Assembly: GCA_900552095.1 (NCBI GenBank)
Contig: URYM01000100.1
Location: 1 to 6,582, forward strand
Length of the DNA: 6,582 bases
Direction of reading: 5' to 3'
Origin: an uncultured Blautia sp.
Lineage (GTDB): Bacteria > Bacillota > Clostridia > Lachnospirales > Lachnospiraceae
Under the pieces are notes generated by a model. It was not told where the DNA came from, did not search any database, and worked only from the letters and a program-made list of their open reading frames with translations. Below, in pieces: positions 1 to 5,646 of this stretch (position 1 is the first letter of the stretch; each line of letters begins with the position of its first letter). Position numbers and translations under genes: made by a program.

Positions 1-51
1 AGATCTACACGCGTAAGATCGTCGGCAGCGTCAGATGTGTATAAGAGACAG
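1..51 (+). other. Nextera i5 sequencing adapter (not genomic)
   Basis: Bases 1-10 are the end of the Illumina P5 arm, 11-18 (GCGTAAGA) are an 8-base i5 index, 19-32 are the Nextera read-1 primer segment, and 33-51 are the 19-base Tn5 mosaic end (AGATGTGTATAAGAGACAG). The order and lengths match the library construct exactly, so this is untrimmed adapter. The index matches, from memory, Nextera index 517. Genomic sequence begins at 52. Reading frames crossing this segment give the well-known artefact peptides SYTHLTLPTI (minus strand) and MCIRDR (plus strand). Confidence 0.99.
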
Positions 52-52
52 A

Positions 53-358
53 AAGCGGAATCCACAACAGCCACCTCATGGACAGTGCAAGTCCGATCGC
101 TCCCAGGAAAACACGAATCAGATATTTTCCCGAATCTGGTATATCGGAAAAGGAAAACTTAAAATCAATCCGGTTCTTCTTTTTCAGATACAGAGCCCAG
201 GCAAGCATAATCAGATACATGACGACTATCTGCACACAATAGTGAACTGTGATTCCCAGATCCGGGGTATAGTCTTTCACCACAAGTGCCACAAAGAGCG
301 GAAGCAACTGCATCATGATCCAGGTCTTAACACATAAGAAGATCGCTTTTCTCATCAC
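53..358 (-). CDS. Membrane protein, N-terminal part only (possibly CPBP-type intramembrane protease)
   Basis: About 102 residues are genomic; the gene then runs into adapter, and any residues after ...LLWIPL are false. Hydrophobic segments lie at about residues 5-27 and 38-57, then a charged loop (LKKKNRIDFKF, about 58-68), then a third segment from about 80. A long helix pair, a basic loop with a short beta-like stretch, and then another helix resembles the start of CPBP (Abi/CAAX-type) intramembrane metalloproteases. The catalytic EExxxR and HxxxH/N motifs would lie beyond the contig end, so the family is unproven. The start is GTG at 358 or ATG at 355; the ribosome site AAAGGAGG (368-375) is 9 bases before the GTG and 12 before the ATG. 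Terminator and promoter signals upstream separate this gene from the PTS operon. Confidence 0.6.
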
Positions 359-386
359 TTTTCATCGCCTCCTTTGTAGTATCTTA

Positions 387-417
387 ATTATAATACAAAA
401 AGAAGCTGATGCTCCAA
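387..417 (-). promoter_or_regulatory. Probable promoter of the leftmost membrane-protein gene
   Basis: Read on the minus strand, a TATTATAAT block (387-395) offers two overlapping -10 boxes: TATAAT (387-392) or TATTAT (390-395). TTGGAG (412-417) lies 16 bases upstream of TATTAT and is only a weak -35. The predicted transcript start falls just before the AAAGGAGG ribosome site at 368-375, giving a short leader. The -10 is good and the -35 poor, so confidence is moderate. The box overlaps the T-tract of the upstream terminator. Confidence 0.4.
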
Positions 418-445
418 CAGATTATCCATCTGCTTTTACATCAGC
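396..445 (-). terminator. Rho-independent terminator of the PTS/URO-D operon
   Basis: On the minus strand, 12 bases after the stop of the small membrane protein, a 7-bp outer stem GCTGATG/CATCAGC (445-439 with 411-405) encloses a second 5-bp hairpin CAGAT/ATCTG (432-428 with 422-418). It is followed directly by TTCTTTTTG (404-396). Stem plus U-rich tail in the right place and orientation supports termination; the stem is two-part rather than one long GC-rich helix, so efficiency may be partial. Confidence 0.65.
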
Positions 446-457
446 CTCCTCTTTTGC

Positions 458-949
458 TCACCGGTTCTTCTTATACTTGAGCGCCTCTTCCAGAGAGGGC
501 TCCAGAAGCACTTCTTTTTTGTATTTCTGAATCTGATAGAGCAGATCCCGCAGCTGATACCGGTGATAGTACAGCTTCCATTTTCTTTTTTCCGTCTCGC
601 AGACGAGGATCATTTTCTGTGTCTGATAGGGATCCAGATGGATCTGCCGGATCTCGCTCCAGGGAACCGTAAAGAACAGTTTCTCCATTCCCCGGTCCGA
701 AATTCCTCTCTTCACAGCCAGACTTCCGAATACCGCCATAAGGATTACCACATTCCGGAAACTTTCCAGCAGCGTCTCCATCTGAGTCGGCGGAAAGATC
801 GCCATGCAGAATAAAAGTACCAGGGCAAAGCTGAAGAAGTCGTCCTTCCCCTTTACTTTTATCTGTCTGTTTCTTTTCAGTACAAACCAAACTTCAGCGG
901 CCAGAACCAGAAGCGCCAGCACGCTCGCCCCGTAATTCAGATACAACAA
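458..949 (-). CDS. Small three-helix membrane protein with PH-like cytosolic tail (DUF5673-like)
   Basis: 163 residues, function unknown. Three hydrophobic segments lie at about residues 3-24, 38-53 and 65-79. A soluble region follows, beginning with a KRGISDRGM linker and PWSEIRQIHLD (about 96-106), then alternating strands and a basic helix (about 130-146). A membrane anchor with a PWxxI beta-rich tail resembles the bacterial PH-like proteins annotated as DUF5673; that is recognition by pattern only. The start is TTG at 949: an in-frame TGA lies two codons upstream, and GAGGG sits 7 bases before the TTG, so no upstream start is possible. It begins only 25 bases after the URO-D gene with no terminator between, so it is probably the last gene of the PTS operon. 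The tail ends in a very basic stretch (ALKYKKNR). Confidence 0.75.
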   Translation of the reverse strand: MLYLNYGASVLALLVLAAEVWFVLKRNRQIKVKGKDDFFSFALVLLFCMAIFPPTQMETLLESFRNVVILMAVFGSLAVKRGISDRGMEKLFFTVPWSEIRQIHLDPYQTQKMILVCETEKRKWKLYYHRYQLRDLLYQIQKYKKEVLLEPSLEEALKYKKNR

Positions 950-974
950 TCCTCATCCCTCGCAATCCGTTTAC

Positions 975-2009
975 TTATCTTAATTTTCCATATTTCTCAA
1001 AACATTCCAGCGCATACAGCATGGACTCCTCGGTGGTTCCAATCGCACTTAAATAGCCGTACTCTACGCCGATCAGACCGCCCTTCGGGGTTGCCCATTT
1101 CTCCACCAGTTCTTTTACTTCCTGTTCGATCAGCGCTTTATCCCCGGTGGGAAGTGTGGCCTGAATGTCCACAGCCGCCTCAAAGCAGATCCGGCCCTGA
1201 GCCACGGCAGACACCTCATCGATGCCTACCAGACGGGGCTGGTGGATATTGAGGATATCCACGCCCATCTCAATGAAATCCTCCAGAATATCATTGATCT
1301 TTCCGTCCGTGTGGAATCGTACATCCATACCGCAGCGGTGAGCCGTATCAAAAACTCTCTTATACTGCGGCTTGAAGATCTCGCGGAACACGGTGGGCGA
1401 TACCATCAGATTCTGCTGGGTTCCCCAGTCATCCGTCGTATCATAACAGTGGATCCGGCCTTTTCCCAGGCGGTATGCCTCCTCAATAATGCCGATCTGA
1501 TAATCTGCCAGCTTCTTCGCCATCTCCTCGATGTACTCCGGCTCCAGCAGGCAGTCCATCAGTGTGTCGTCAAATCCCCGGAGGAAATGCATCCGCTCAA
1601 AGATACACTGGGGACTGTTCAGCTGAACGTAGAGACCTTTTTCTTCCGCTTCCGCCAGCGCCTCCTCCAGTCCGTCAAATCTTCCCTCCGCCTTCGGATC
1701 CGGGAATACATAGTTTTCAAAATCCTCTTCCCAGTCAGAGATCGGCACATTGGTCACCTGGCCCATATCGGAACCAGTCTCATCATCGCTCTCCCAGAAG
1801 CATCCCCACTCATCATACTCGCCGTTTTTCGGGCGCACTTTTTTCTTTACCGTGCAGGGCACTTCATTGTTCCTCTTGTCTCTGGGCGGCAGAACGAAGA
1901 TCCGGTACACATCGCCCTTATGGCCGATCCGGTCAAAACGAAGCCCGATCCGCTCAGGATTCTCAAAATGAACATTTGCTTTTATAATCTCATATCCGGT
2001 CACAGTCAT
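975..2009 (-). CDS. Uroporphyrinogen decarboxylase (URO-D) family protein, non-HemE subclass
   Basis: 344 residues, the usual size for URO-D-fold TIM-barrel proteins. The N-terminal helix carries the family-like NPERIGLRF (17-25). The core contains YDTTDDWGTQ (189-198), SPTVFREIFKPQYKRVF (204-220) and RFHTDGKIND (231-240), followed by GVDILNIHQP (249-258), all typical of URO-D relatives outside heme synthesis. The HemE MRQAGR signature is absent. At the position where MtaA/MtbA methyltransferases have His-x-Cys, this protein has His233-Thr-Asp235, and no matching C-terminal cysteine is visible (GVEYGY, 314-319), so a standard zinc-thiolate site is missing. GGAGG (2012-2016) is only 2 bases before the ATG at 2009 but 8 before an in-frame GTG at codon 3 (2003), which may be the true start. 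The gene lies 28 bases after PTS EIIB and is presumably co-transcribed. Substrate unknown. Confidence 0.9.
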   Translation of the reverse strand: MTVTGYEIIKANVHFENPERIGLRFDRIGHKGDVYRIFVLPPRDKRNNEVPCTVKKKVRPKNGEYDEWGCFWESDDETGSDMGQVTNVPISDWEEDFENYVFPDPKAEGRFDGLEEALAEAEEKGLYVQLNSPQCIFERMHFLRGFDDTLMDCLLEPEYIEEMAKKLADYQIGIIEEAYRLGKGRIHCYDTTDDWGTQQNLMVSPTVFREIFKPQYKRVFDTAHRCGMDVRFHTDGKINDILEDFIEMGVDILNIHQPRLVGIDEVSAVAQGRICFEAAVDIQATLPTGDKALIEQEVKELVEKWATPKGGLIGVEYGYLSAIGTTEESMLYALECFEKYGKLR

Positions 2010-2037
2010 TTCCTCCGTCTTCTGTTTATGTCTTTCC

Positions 2038-2337
2038 TTATTTCAGCTCGTTGGGAAAATGTTCCCGCACAGCGTTCAGCAGCGTCTCTGTCACAGCCGG
2101 CGTGTCAATCAGGTTTTTCGTCTCTGCGATCACAGCCTGGCTGGGCGGCAGCATGCCGGCCCACTCGGGACTTGTCAGGACGATATCCGTGTTAGTCAGA
2201 TAAGACATAGCCTCGCCAAAGGAGCAGGACTCTACAGAAGCATCGATGTGATTCTGCTCACAGATATTTTTTACACTGATCTTTAAAATTGTACTGGTTC
2301 CCATTCCATTTCCACAAACACATAAAATATTAAGCAT
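2038..2337 (-). CDS. PTS EIIB component, ascorbate (UlaB/SgaB) type
   Basis: 99 residues, close to the length of stand-alone UlaB. The N-terminal P-loop-like motif CVCGNGMGTST (6-16) marks the IIB fold of this family. Cys8, just before GNG, is the expected phosphocysteine that takes phosphate from EIIA and passes it to the substrate carried by EIIC. The order of strand, loop, helix, then VESCSFGEA (35-43) and TDIVLTSPEWAG (50-61) follows UlaB, and the end (VREHFPNELK) also resembles UlaB. The ATG at 2337 has AAAGGAAG about 6 bases upstream. It lies 63 bases after EIIC in the same operon. It is cytoplasmic and works docked on EIIC. Family assignment is firm; ascorbate as substrate is not shown. 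Confidence 0.92.
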   Translation of the reverse strand: MLNILCVCGNGMGTSTILKISVKNICEQNHIDASVESCSFGEAMSYLTNTDIVLTSPEWAGMLPPSQAVIAETKNLIDTPAVTETLLNAVREHFPNELK

Positions 2338-2400
2338 AATTATCTTCCTTTCTCTTTGTTATACTGAAATTTTTTTGATAGTTTCAATACTATATCATAA

Positions 2401-3750
2401 TTATCCCGCAATTGGAATACCCAACATCGCTCCGATTCCCTTGAAGATACCGATAATGCCGACCCAAAGGGTTGCGTAATCCGCACTTCCCTGCCACCAG
2501 GTCAGATCCATCAACTGAACTGCCAGAGCGGAACCCAGGATCTGGATCACACCGTTAACCGTACACAGAACTGCTGCTGCCTTCCATCCGCCGAACTTGT
2601 TGGCAAAAATAGCGATCGTCGCATTGTCGAAGAACAGCGGGATAAAGCCCGGTACCAGGAAGATCGGGGATTTAAATACGATCAGTCCCAGAAGTCCTAC
2701 CACCTGTCCCAGAGCTCCGAAGAGAAGACCCAGTACTACAGATTTCGGCGCAAATGCGAAGATGGCCGCACAGTCCACACCGGCTACTGCTCCGGGAAGC
2801 AGACGCTCGGAAATACCCTTAAAGGACATCATCAGCTCACCTACAAACATACGGACACCAGCGAGCAGTACATAGATGTTGGCAGTCAGCGTAATGCTGA
2901 TCCAGAGCAAAAATACAATATTGTTGGTAAGGCCGCCCTGATTTAAGCCTTCCCCGCTTCTCAGCCAGTCAATCTGTGCGCCTCCTACAACCAGGAAGAT
3001 GGCTGCCACAGAAATGAACATTACAAGAGCTGTTGCAATGATGTTATCCTGCAGGAAATTAAGAGATTCCGGCATTTTTTTGCGCTCGATGTCGTCCTTC
3101 TCAGGATTTCCGATCTTGGGCGCTACTTTATAGGCTACATAGCTTACTACCATCTGCTGATGGGCGATTGTAAAGTCTGCATTTGTGATCGCTTTGGTGG
3201 GTTTGATCAGCAGCGTTGAGAAAATGCCCCAGTAAAGAGCGGTTACAAGCGCTGCGATAAGAACGGTGGGAATCATGCCCAGCCCCAGAAATCTCCATAC
3301 AATATAAGTACTGATACCACACTGTACGATCATGGCATTTCCGGTCAGATATACGGCGCGGATCTTCGTCCATTTTCTCAGAGCCACCAGAACCAGGTTC
3401 AGAATAAAGGCAACCAGCAGGGTGTAGATTCCCCAGGTGTTTCCGGTTCCGGCTCCCAGGACTGCGTCCATCTTTTCATAGGAAGCTGTCATGGTGGGGT
3501 ATGTATTTAATCCTGCTCCCTGGATTCCTGTAGCTGTCTGGATCGCTGTCAGCAGTTTGCCGAAGTTGGCGATCAGGGCGCTGGAACCCATTCCCATAAC
3601 CAGGATACCGATGGAGGCCTTGATTGCTCCCATCAGAGCCTTGCTGAATTTCTGTTTCATTGCGATATAGCCGACAAACACGATAATAGCCATCAAAAGA
3701 AACGGCTGGCCAAAAATCTGCTTCAATAATAAATCAAGAATATACTGCAT
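2401..3750 (-). CDS. PTS EIIC permease, ascorbate/galactitol (UlaA/SgaT) family
   Basis: 449 residues (E. coli UlaA is about 465), almost entirely hydrophobic with roughly ten to eleven membrane segments. It is the membrane channel that carries the substrate to EIIB for phosphorylation. Family landmarks include FVGYIAMKQ (25-33), IGILVMGMG (47-55), the NTYPTM segment (82-87), FTIAHQQ (193-199, with His197-Gln198), PGAVAGVDCAAIFAFAP (319-335, with Asp326) and PGFIPLFFDNAT (367-378). The UlaA substrate pocket, as I recall it, uses the His-Gln pair and the Asp, and both are kept. Around 135-143 this protein reads YLTGNAMIVQ, where many relatives have GH, so the pocket may differ from an ascorbate porter. 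The ATG at 3750 has GAGGAA 8 bases upstream. It is preceded by EIIA (47-base gap) and followed by EIIB. Confidence 0.95.
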   Translation of the reverse strand: MQYILDLLLKQIFGQPFLLMAIIVFVGYIAMKQKFSKALMGAIKASIGILVMGMGSSALIANFGKLLTAIQTATGIQGAGLNTYPTMTASYEKMDAVLGAGTGNTWGIYTLLVAFILNLVLVALRKWTKIRAVYLTGNAMIVQCGISTYIVWRFLGLGMIPTVLIAALVTALYWGIFSTLLIKPTKAITNADFTIAHQQMVVSYVAYKVAPKIGNPEKDDIERKKMPESLNFLQDNIIATALVMFISVAAIFLVVGGAQIDWLRSGEGLNQGGLTNNIVFLLWISITLTANIYVLLAGVRMFVGELMMSFKGISERLLPGAVAGVDCAAIFAFAPKSVVLGLLFGALGQVVGLLGLIVFKSPIFLVPGFIPLFFDNATIAIFANKFGGWKAAAVLCTVNGVIQILGSALAVQLMDLTWWQGSADYATLWVGIIGIFKGIGAMLGIPIAG

Positions 3751-3797
3751 TTACAGTTCCTCACTTTCTTCTGCTTTTCCTTCTCCATCCTCATTTA

Positions 3798-4253
3798 TCA
3801 GGAAAGTTCTTCATCCAGTCTGATCAGATCTTCTTTGGATTTTACTTCCATCAGTTTTTCCGTTGCCCCCGGCGTCAGCAGCATCTGTGCCAGTTTCTGC
3901 ATATTATCGATATGCTCGCTGTGATCTGCGGAAGCCAGTACAAAAAAGAGATATGCATCTTTCTCCGGATCATTTTCATCAAAGTGTACCGGTTCCTCCA
4001 CTTTCATGAAGCTTACCGCTGTCCGGTTCACCCCGACGGCTCCCTCCTGAGAGTGCGGCATCGCGATCTTCGGCGCAAATACAATATAAGGTCCGTATTT
4101 TTTCACGCAGGCGATCACAGACTCCACATATTCCTTTTCAATAGAACCGTCCTCCAGCAGCGGCTGGCAGGATGCTGCCACAGCTTCCTCCCAGGTACTG
4201 AATTTCTGGTGAAAACAAACCCTGTTCTTCTCTGCAAGCTCTTTTAAAAACAT
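3798..4253 (-). CDS. PTS EIIA component, mannitol/ascorbate (UlaC) type
   Basis: 151 residues, matching stand-alone UlaC (about 154). The EIIA type-2 phosphohistidine signature is IAMPHSQEGA (63-72), with His67 as the residue phosphorylated by HPr. GPYIVFAPKIAMPH (54-67) closely follows UlaC, and the C-terminal part (HIDNMQKLAQMLL, about 114-126) is typical of the domain. It donates phosphate to EIIB in the cytoplasm. ATG at 4253 is preceded by AAAGGGGG (4261-4268) with a 7-base gap. As the first gene after the divergent control region it is the promoter-proximal gene of the five-gene run. The order A-C-B differs from the C-B-A order of E. coli ulaABC. No fused PRD regulator or HPr domain is present. 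Confidence 0.93.
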   Translation of the reverse strand: MFLKELAEKNRVCFHQKFSTWEEAVAASCQPLLEDGSIEKEYVESVIACVKKYGPYIVFAPKIAMPHSQEGAVGVNRTAVSFMKVEEPVHFDENDPEKDAYLFFVLASADHSEHIDNMQKLAQMLLTPGATEKLMEVKSKEDLIRLDEELS

Positions 4254-4265
4254 GGCCGTTCCCCC

Positions 4266-4455
4266 TTTCTTTTTTAATTATTTTTTCAGGTGTTTTTTCT
4301 GATAGCTTAGTTATACCAGATTTCCCTTTTATCCGTTTGTCTGTTTATACATGTTTTTTGCACTTTTCTTAGGATTTTTTATCTATTTTTTATGACCGTT
4401 TCCCTTTTTTCCATCTTTTCCTTCGACTTTTTTATGGAAAATCCGTAATTTTTTT
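4266..4455. repeat. Run of near-helically phased T-tracts (predicted bent DNA)
   Basis: T-tracts of 4-7 bases occur at 4270-4275, 4281-4286, 4293-4298, 4327-4330, 4354-4359, 4364-4367, 4375-4380, 4386-4391, 4405-4410, 4416-4419, 4428-4433 and 4449-4455. Most centre-to-centre distances are about 9-13 or about 19-22 bases, i.e. one or two helical turns. Phased A/T-tracts give intrinsic curvature, so a bent leader region is predicted. A simple low-complexity leader is the alternative. Confidence 0.55.
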
Positions 4456-4471
4456 AGTTCTCCTTCGTTTT

Positions 4472-4501
4472 ATCCTATAGTTTGTACCAAATTTCTGCCA
4501 A
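4472..4501 (-). promoter_or_regulatory. Candidate promoter for the PTS/URO-D operon
   Basis: Read on the minus strand, TTGGCA (4501-4496, five of six to TTGACA) lies 18 bases from TAGGAT (4477-4472) or 16 from TATAGG (4479-4474). The -35 is good; each -10 matches four of six. A start near 4465 would give an A-rich leader of about 210 bases before EIIA. A weaker TATAAC box at 4310-4315 lies nearer the gene but has no clear -35, so the start site is not settled. Confidence 0.4.
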
Positions 4502-4505
4502 ATTT
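4487..4505. repeat. Direct repeat CCAAATTT x2, 11 bp apart (candidate operator)
   Basis: CCAAATTT occurs at 4487-4494 and again at 4498-4505, a spacing of 11 bases, so both copies face the same side of the helix. A third, degenerate unit (CAATTATT, 4510-4517) follows 12 bases later. The second copy overlaps the candidate -35 of the PTS operon and the first lies in its spacer. This placement suits a regulator binding in tandem; AT-richness makes chance possible. Confidence 0.45.
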
Positions 4506-4510
4506 TGTGC

Positions 4511-4528
4511 AATTATTCCGAAATAATT
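4511..4528. promoter_or_regulatory. 18-bp inverted repeat between the divergent promoters (candidate operator)
   Basis: AATTATT (4511-4517) and AATAATT (4522-4528) are perfect inverted copies around CCGA. The site lies between the candidate minus-strand -35 (4496-4501) and the -35 position of the plus-strand promoter (about 4531-4536). No T-tract follows it in either direction, so a protein operator fits better than a terminator. I cannot assign it to a regulator family; it is not a match to the cre consensus. Confidence 0.45.
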
Positions 4529-4530
4529 CA

Positions 4531-4559
4531 AAGAACTCCCGGTTTATATCTTTTATACT
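4531..4559 (+). promoter_or_regulatory. Candidate promoter for the second URO-D gene
   Basis: TATACT (4554-4559) is a good -10 (five of six). At 17 bases upstream the sequence is AAGAAC (4531-4536), a poor -35, which would fit a promoter needing an activator. The predicted start near 4566 gives a leader of about 40 bases ending in AGGAGG (4589-4594). Confidence 0.4.
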
Positions 4560-4605
4560 GAAAATAACTTAAGACCTGAACAAAGAATAGGAGGATTTGC
4601 TGTAT

Positions 4606-5613
4606 ATGAGAATAAATATGGATCAATGGCTGCAGGATTATCTGGCTGCACCGGTAAAAAAAGGAATTCCTATTTTATCCTTTCCCGGCATGCAGCTGAT
4701 CGGCAGCACCGTAGAAGAACTGGTAAAAGACGGCCATCTGCAGGCTCTGTGCATGGAAGCAGTGGCAAAACGCTTTGACACCGGAGCTGCCGTAAGCCTG
4801 ATGGATCTCTCGGTAGAGGCGGAAGCCTTTGGCTGTCCCGTGCGCTACAGCCCGGATGATGTTCCCACCCTGCACGGCGCTTATATTCATAACGAAGAGG
4901 AGGCTGAAGCGCTGACGGTTCCTGAGGTAGGCGCCGGAAGAACCGGTGAATGTGTCAGAGGAATCCGGGAAGCCAGCCAGCTGATTACAGACCGGCCGCT
5001 CCTGGCCGGAACCATCGGCCCCTTCTCCCTGGCAGGCCGCCTGCTGGATATGACGGAGATTATGATCCTCTGCTATGAGGAACCGGAAATGGTGGAGACC
5101 GTACTCGAAAAAGTAACGGAATTTTTGATCGCCTACACGAAGGCCTTCAAGGAAGCCGGAGCCAACGGCGTTGTGATGGCAGAGCCGGCGGCCGGACTTC
5201 TCTCCCCATCCCTGATGGATGATTTCTCCACTCCCTACGTGCGCCGTATCATCGACGCTGTAGAGGATGAAAATTTTATTGTTATGTATCACAACTGCGG
5301 AAATATCAGCATGCTCTTTGACAGCATCAATAAAGTAAATGCCAAAGCTTACAGCTTCGGCAACGCAATTGACATCGAGGACGGTTTAAAGGCTGTTCCC
5401 TCTGACCGCATGGTGATTGGAAATATTGATCCCGCCGGCATCTTCCGGCAGGGAACCCCGGAGCTGGTAAAGCAGGAAACGCTGTCCCTTCTTGAGCGCT
5501 GCTCCAAATATCCTAATTTTGTAATCTCTTCCGGCTGCGATATTCCACCGGTCACACCGCTGGAAAATATCGATGGATTTTTCCAGGCTGTGAATGAATT
5601 TTACAAAAACTGA
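4606..5613 (+). CDS. URO-D family protein, MtaA/MtbA-like (putative corrinoid methyltransferase)
   Basis: 335 residues from the ATG at 4606, which sits 11 bases after AGGAGG (4589-4594). A TTG at 4597 is in frame but only 2 bases from that site, so it is unlikely. TIM-barrel URO-D fold: GIPILSFPGMQLIG (20-33) replaces the HemE PxWxMRQAGR signature, ruling against heme synthesis. GTIGPFSLAGRLL (135-147) is the substrate-side loop seen in MtaA/CmuA relatives. The zinc-ligand pattern of methylcobamide methyltransferases is present: His229-Asn-Cys231 (MYHNCGN) and Cys311 (SSGCDIPP), with about 79 residues between the cysteines. GNIDPAGIFRQGTPE (272-286) and TPLENI are also family-typical. By family knowledge it could move a methyl group between a corrinoid protein and a zinc-bound acceptor. 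No corrinoid protein is in the window and the substrate is unknown. It is transcribed divergently from the PTS operon across a shared control region and ends at a strong terminator. Confidence 0.88.
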   Translation: MRINMDQWLQDYLAAPVKKGIPILSFPGMQLIGSTVEELVKDGHLQALCMEAVAKRFDTGAAVSLMDLSVEAEAFGCPVRYSPDDVPTLHGAYIHNEEEAEALTVPEVGAGRTGECVRGIREASQLITDRPLLAGTIGPFSLAGRLLDMTEIMILCYEEPEMVETVLEKVTEFLIAYTKAFKEAGANGVVMAEPAAGLLSPSLMDDFSTPYVRRIIDAVEDENFIVMYHNCGNISMLFDSINKVNAKAYSFGNAIDIEDGLKAVPSDRMVIGNIDPAGIFRQGTPELVKQETLSLLERCSKYPNFVISSGCDIPPVTPLENIDGFFQAVNEFYKN

Positions 5614-5646
5614 CCAGGCCCTCATTCTCTCAATATATATATGATG

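Larger units (their letters stand above)
4254..4605. other. Divergent intergenic control region
   Basis: About 350 bases between the EIIA start (minus) and the second URO-D gene (plus) contain no convincing gene. The half nearest EIIA (4266-4455) is extremely T-rich on the plus strand, so the EIIA leader RNA would be A-rich. The half nearest the URO-D gene (4470-4605) holds candidate promoters in both directions, a direct repeat and an inverted repeat, listed separately. I saw no riboswitch, tRNA or BglG-type antiterminator hairpin. Confidence 0.8.

Noticed and set aside
35..337. Plus-strand reading frame of about 100 codons beginning MCIRDR
   Set aside because: It starts inside the adapter and runs antisense to the leftmost membrane-protein gene; MCIRDR is a known adapter-translation artefact.
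328..365. Twelve-codon upstream frame (MKSDEKSDLLMC) overlapping the start of the leftmost gene
   Set aside because: Its ATG is only 2 bases from the AAAGGAGG site, too close for good initiation; the site fits the GTG/ATG of the main gene better.
1242..2195. Long plus-strand open frame (317 codons) opposite the URO-D and EIIB genes
   Set aside because: It has no ribosome site or family resemblance and spans the antisense of two well-supported genes; it reflects their codon bias.
2338..2400. Small hairpin (ATAGT/ACTAT) between EIIC and EIIB, possibly an intercistronic terminator
   Set aside because: Only 5 bp, AT-rich, and followed on the transcribed strand by A-rich rather than U-rich sequence, so it should not terminate.
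3730..3795. Short minus-strand frame (MRMEKEKQKK...) between EIIA and EIIC
   Set aside because: No ribosome site, low-complexity basic composition, and it overlaps the start of EIIC out of frame.
4485..4501. Sigma-54-like -24/-12 element on the minus strand (TTGGCA...TTTGGTA)
   Set aside because: The GG and G spacing fits, but the -12 GC is GT and the -24 lacks the final C; several mismatches, and no sigma-54 activator gene is visible. A sigma-70 -35 is the simpler reading.
4675..5292. Minus-strand open frame of about 205 codons opposite the second URO-D gene
   Set aside because: No recognisable domain, and fully antisense to a gene with conserved zinc-ligand and family motifs.
975..5613. 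The two URO-D proteins as HemE for heme or siroheme synthesis
   Set aside because: Both lack the N-terminal MRQAGR substrate motif of HemE, and no other tetrapyrrole genes are nearby.
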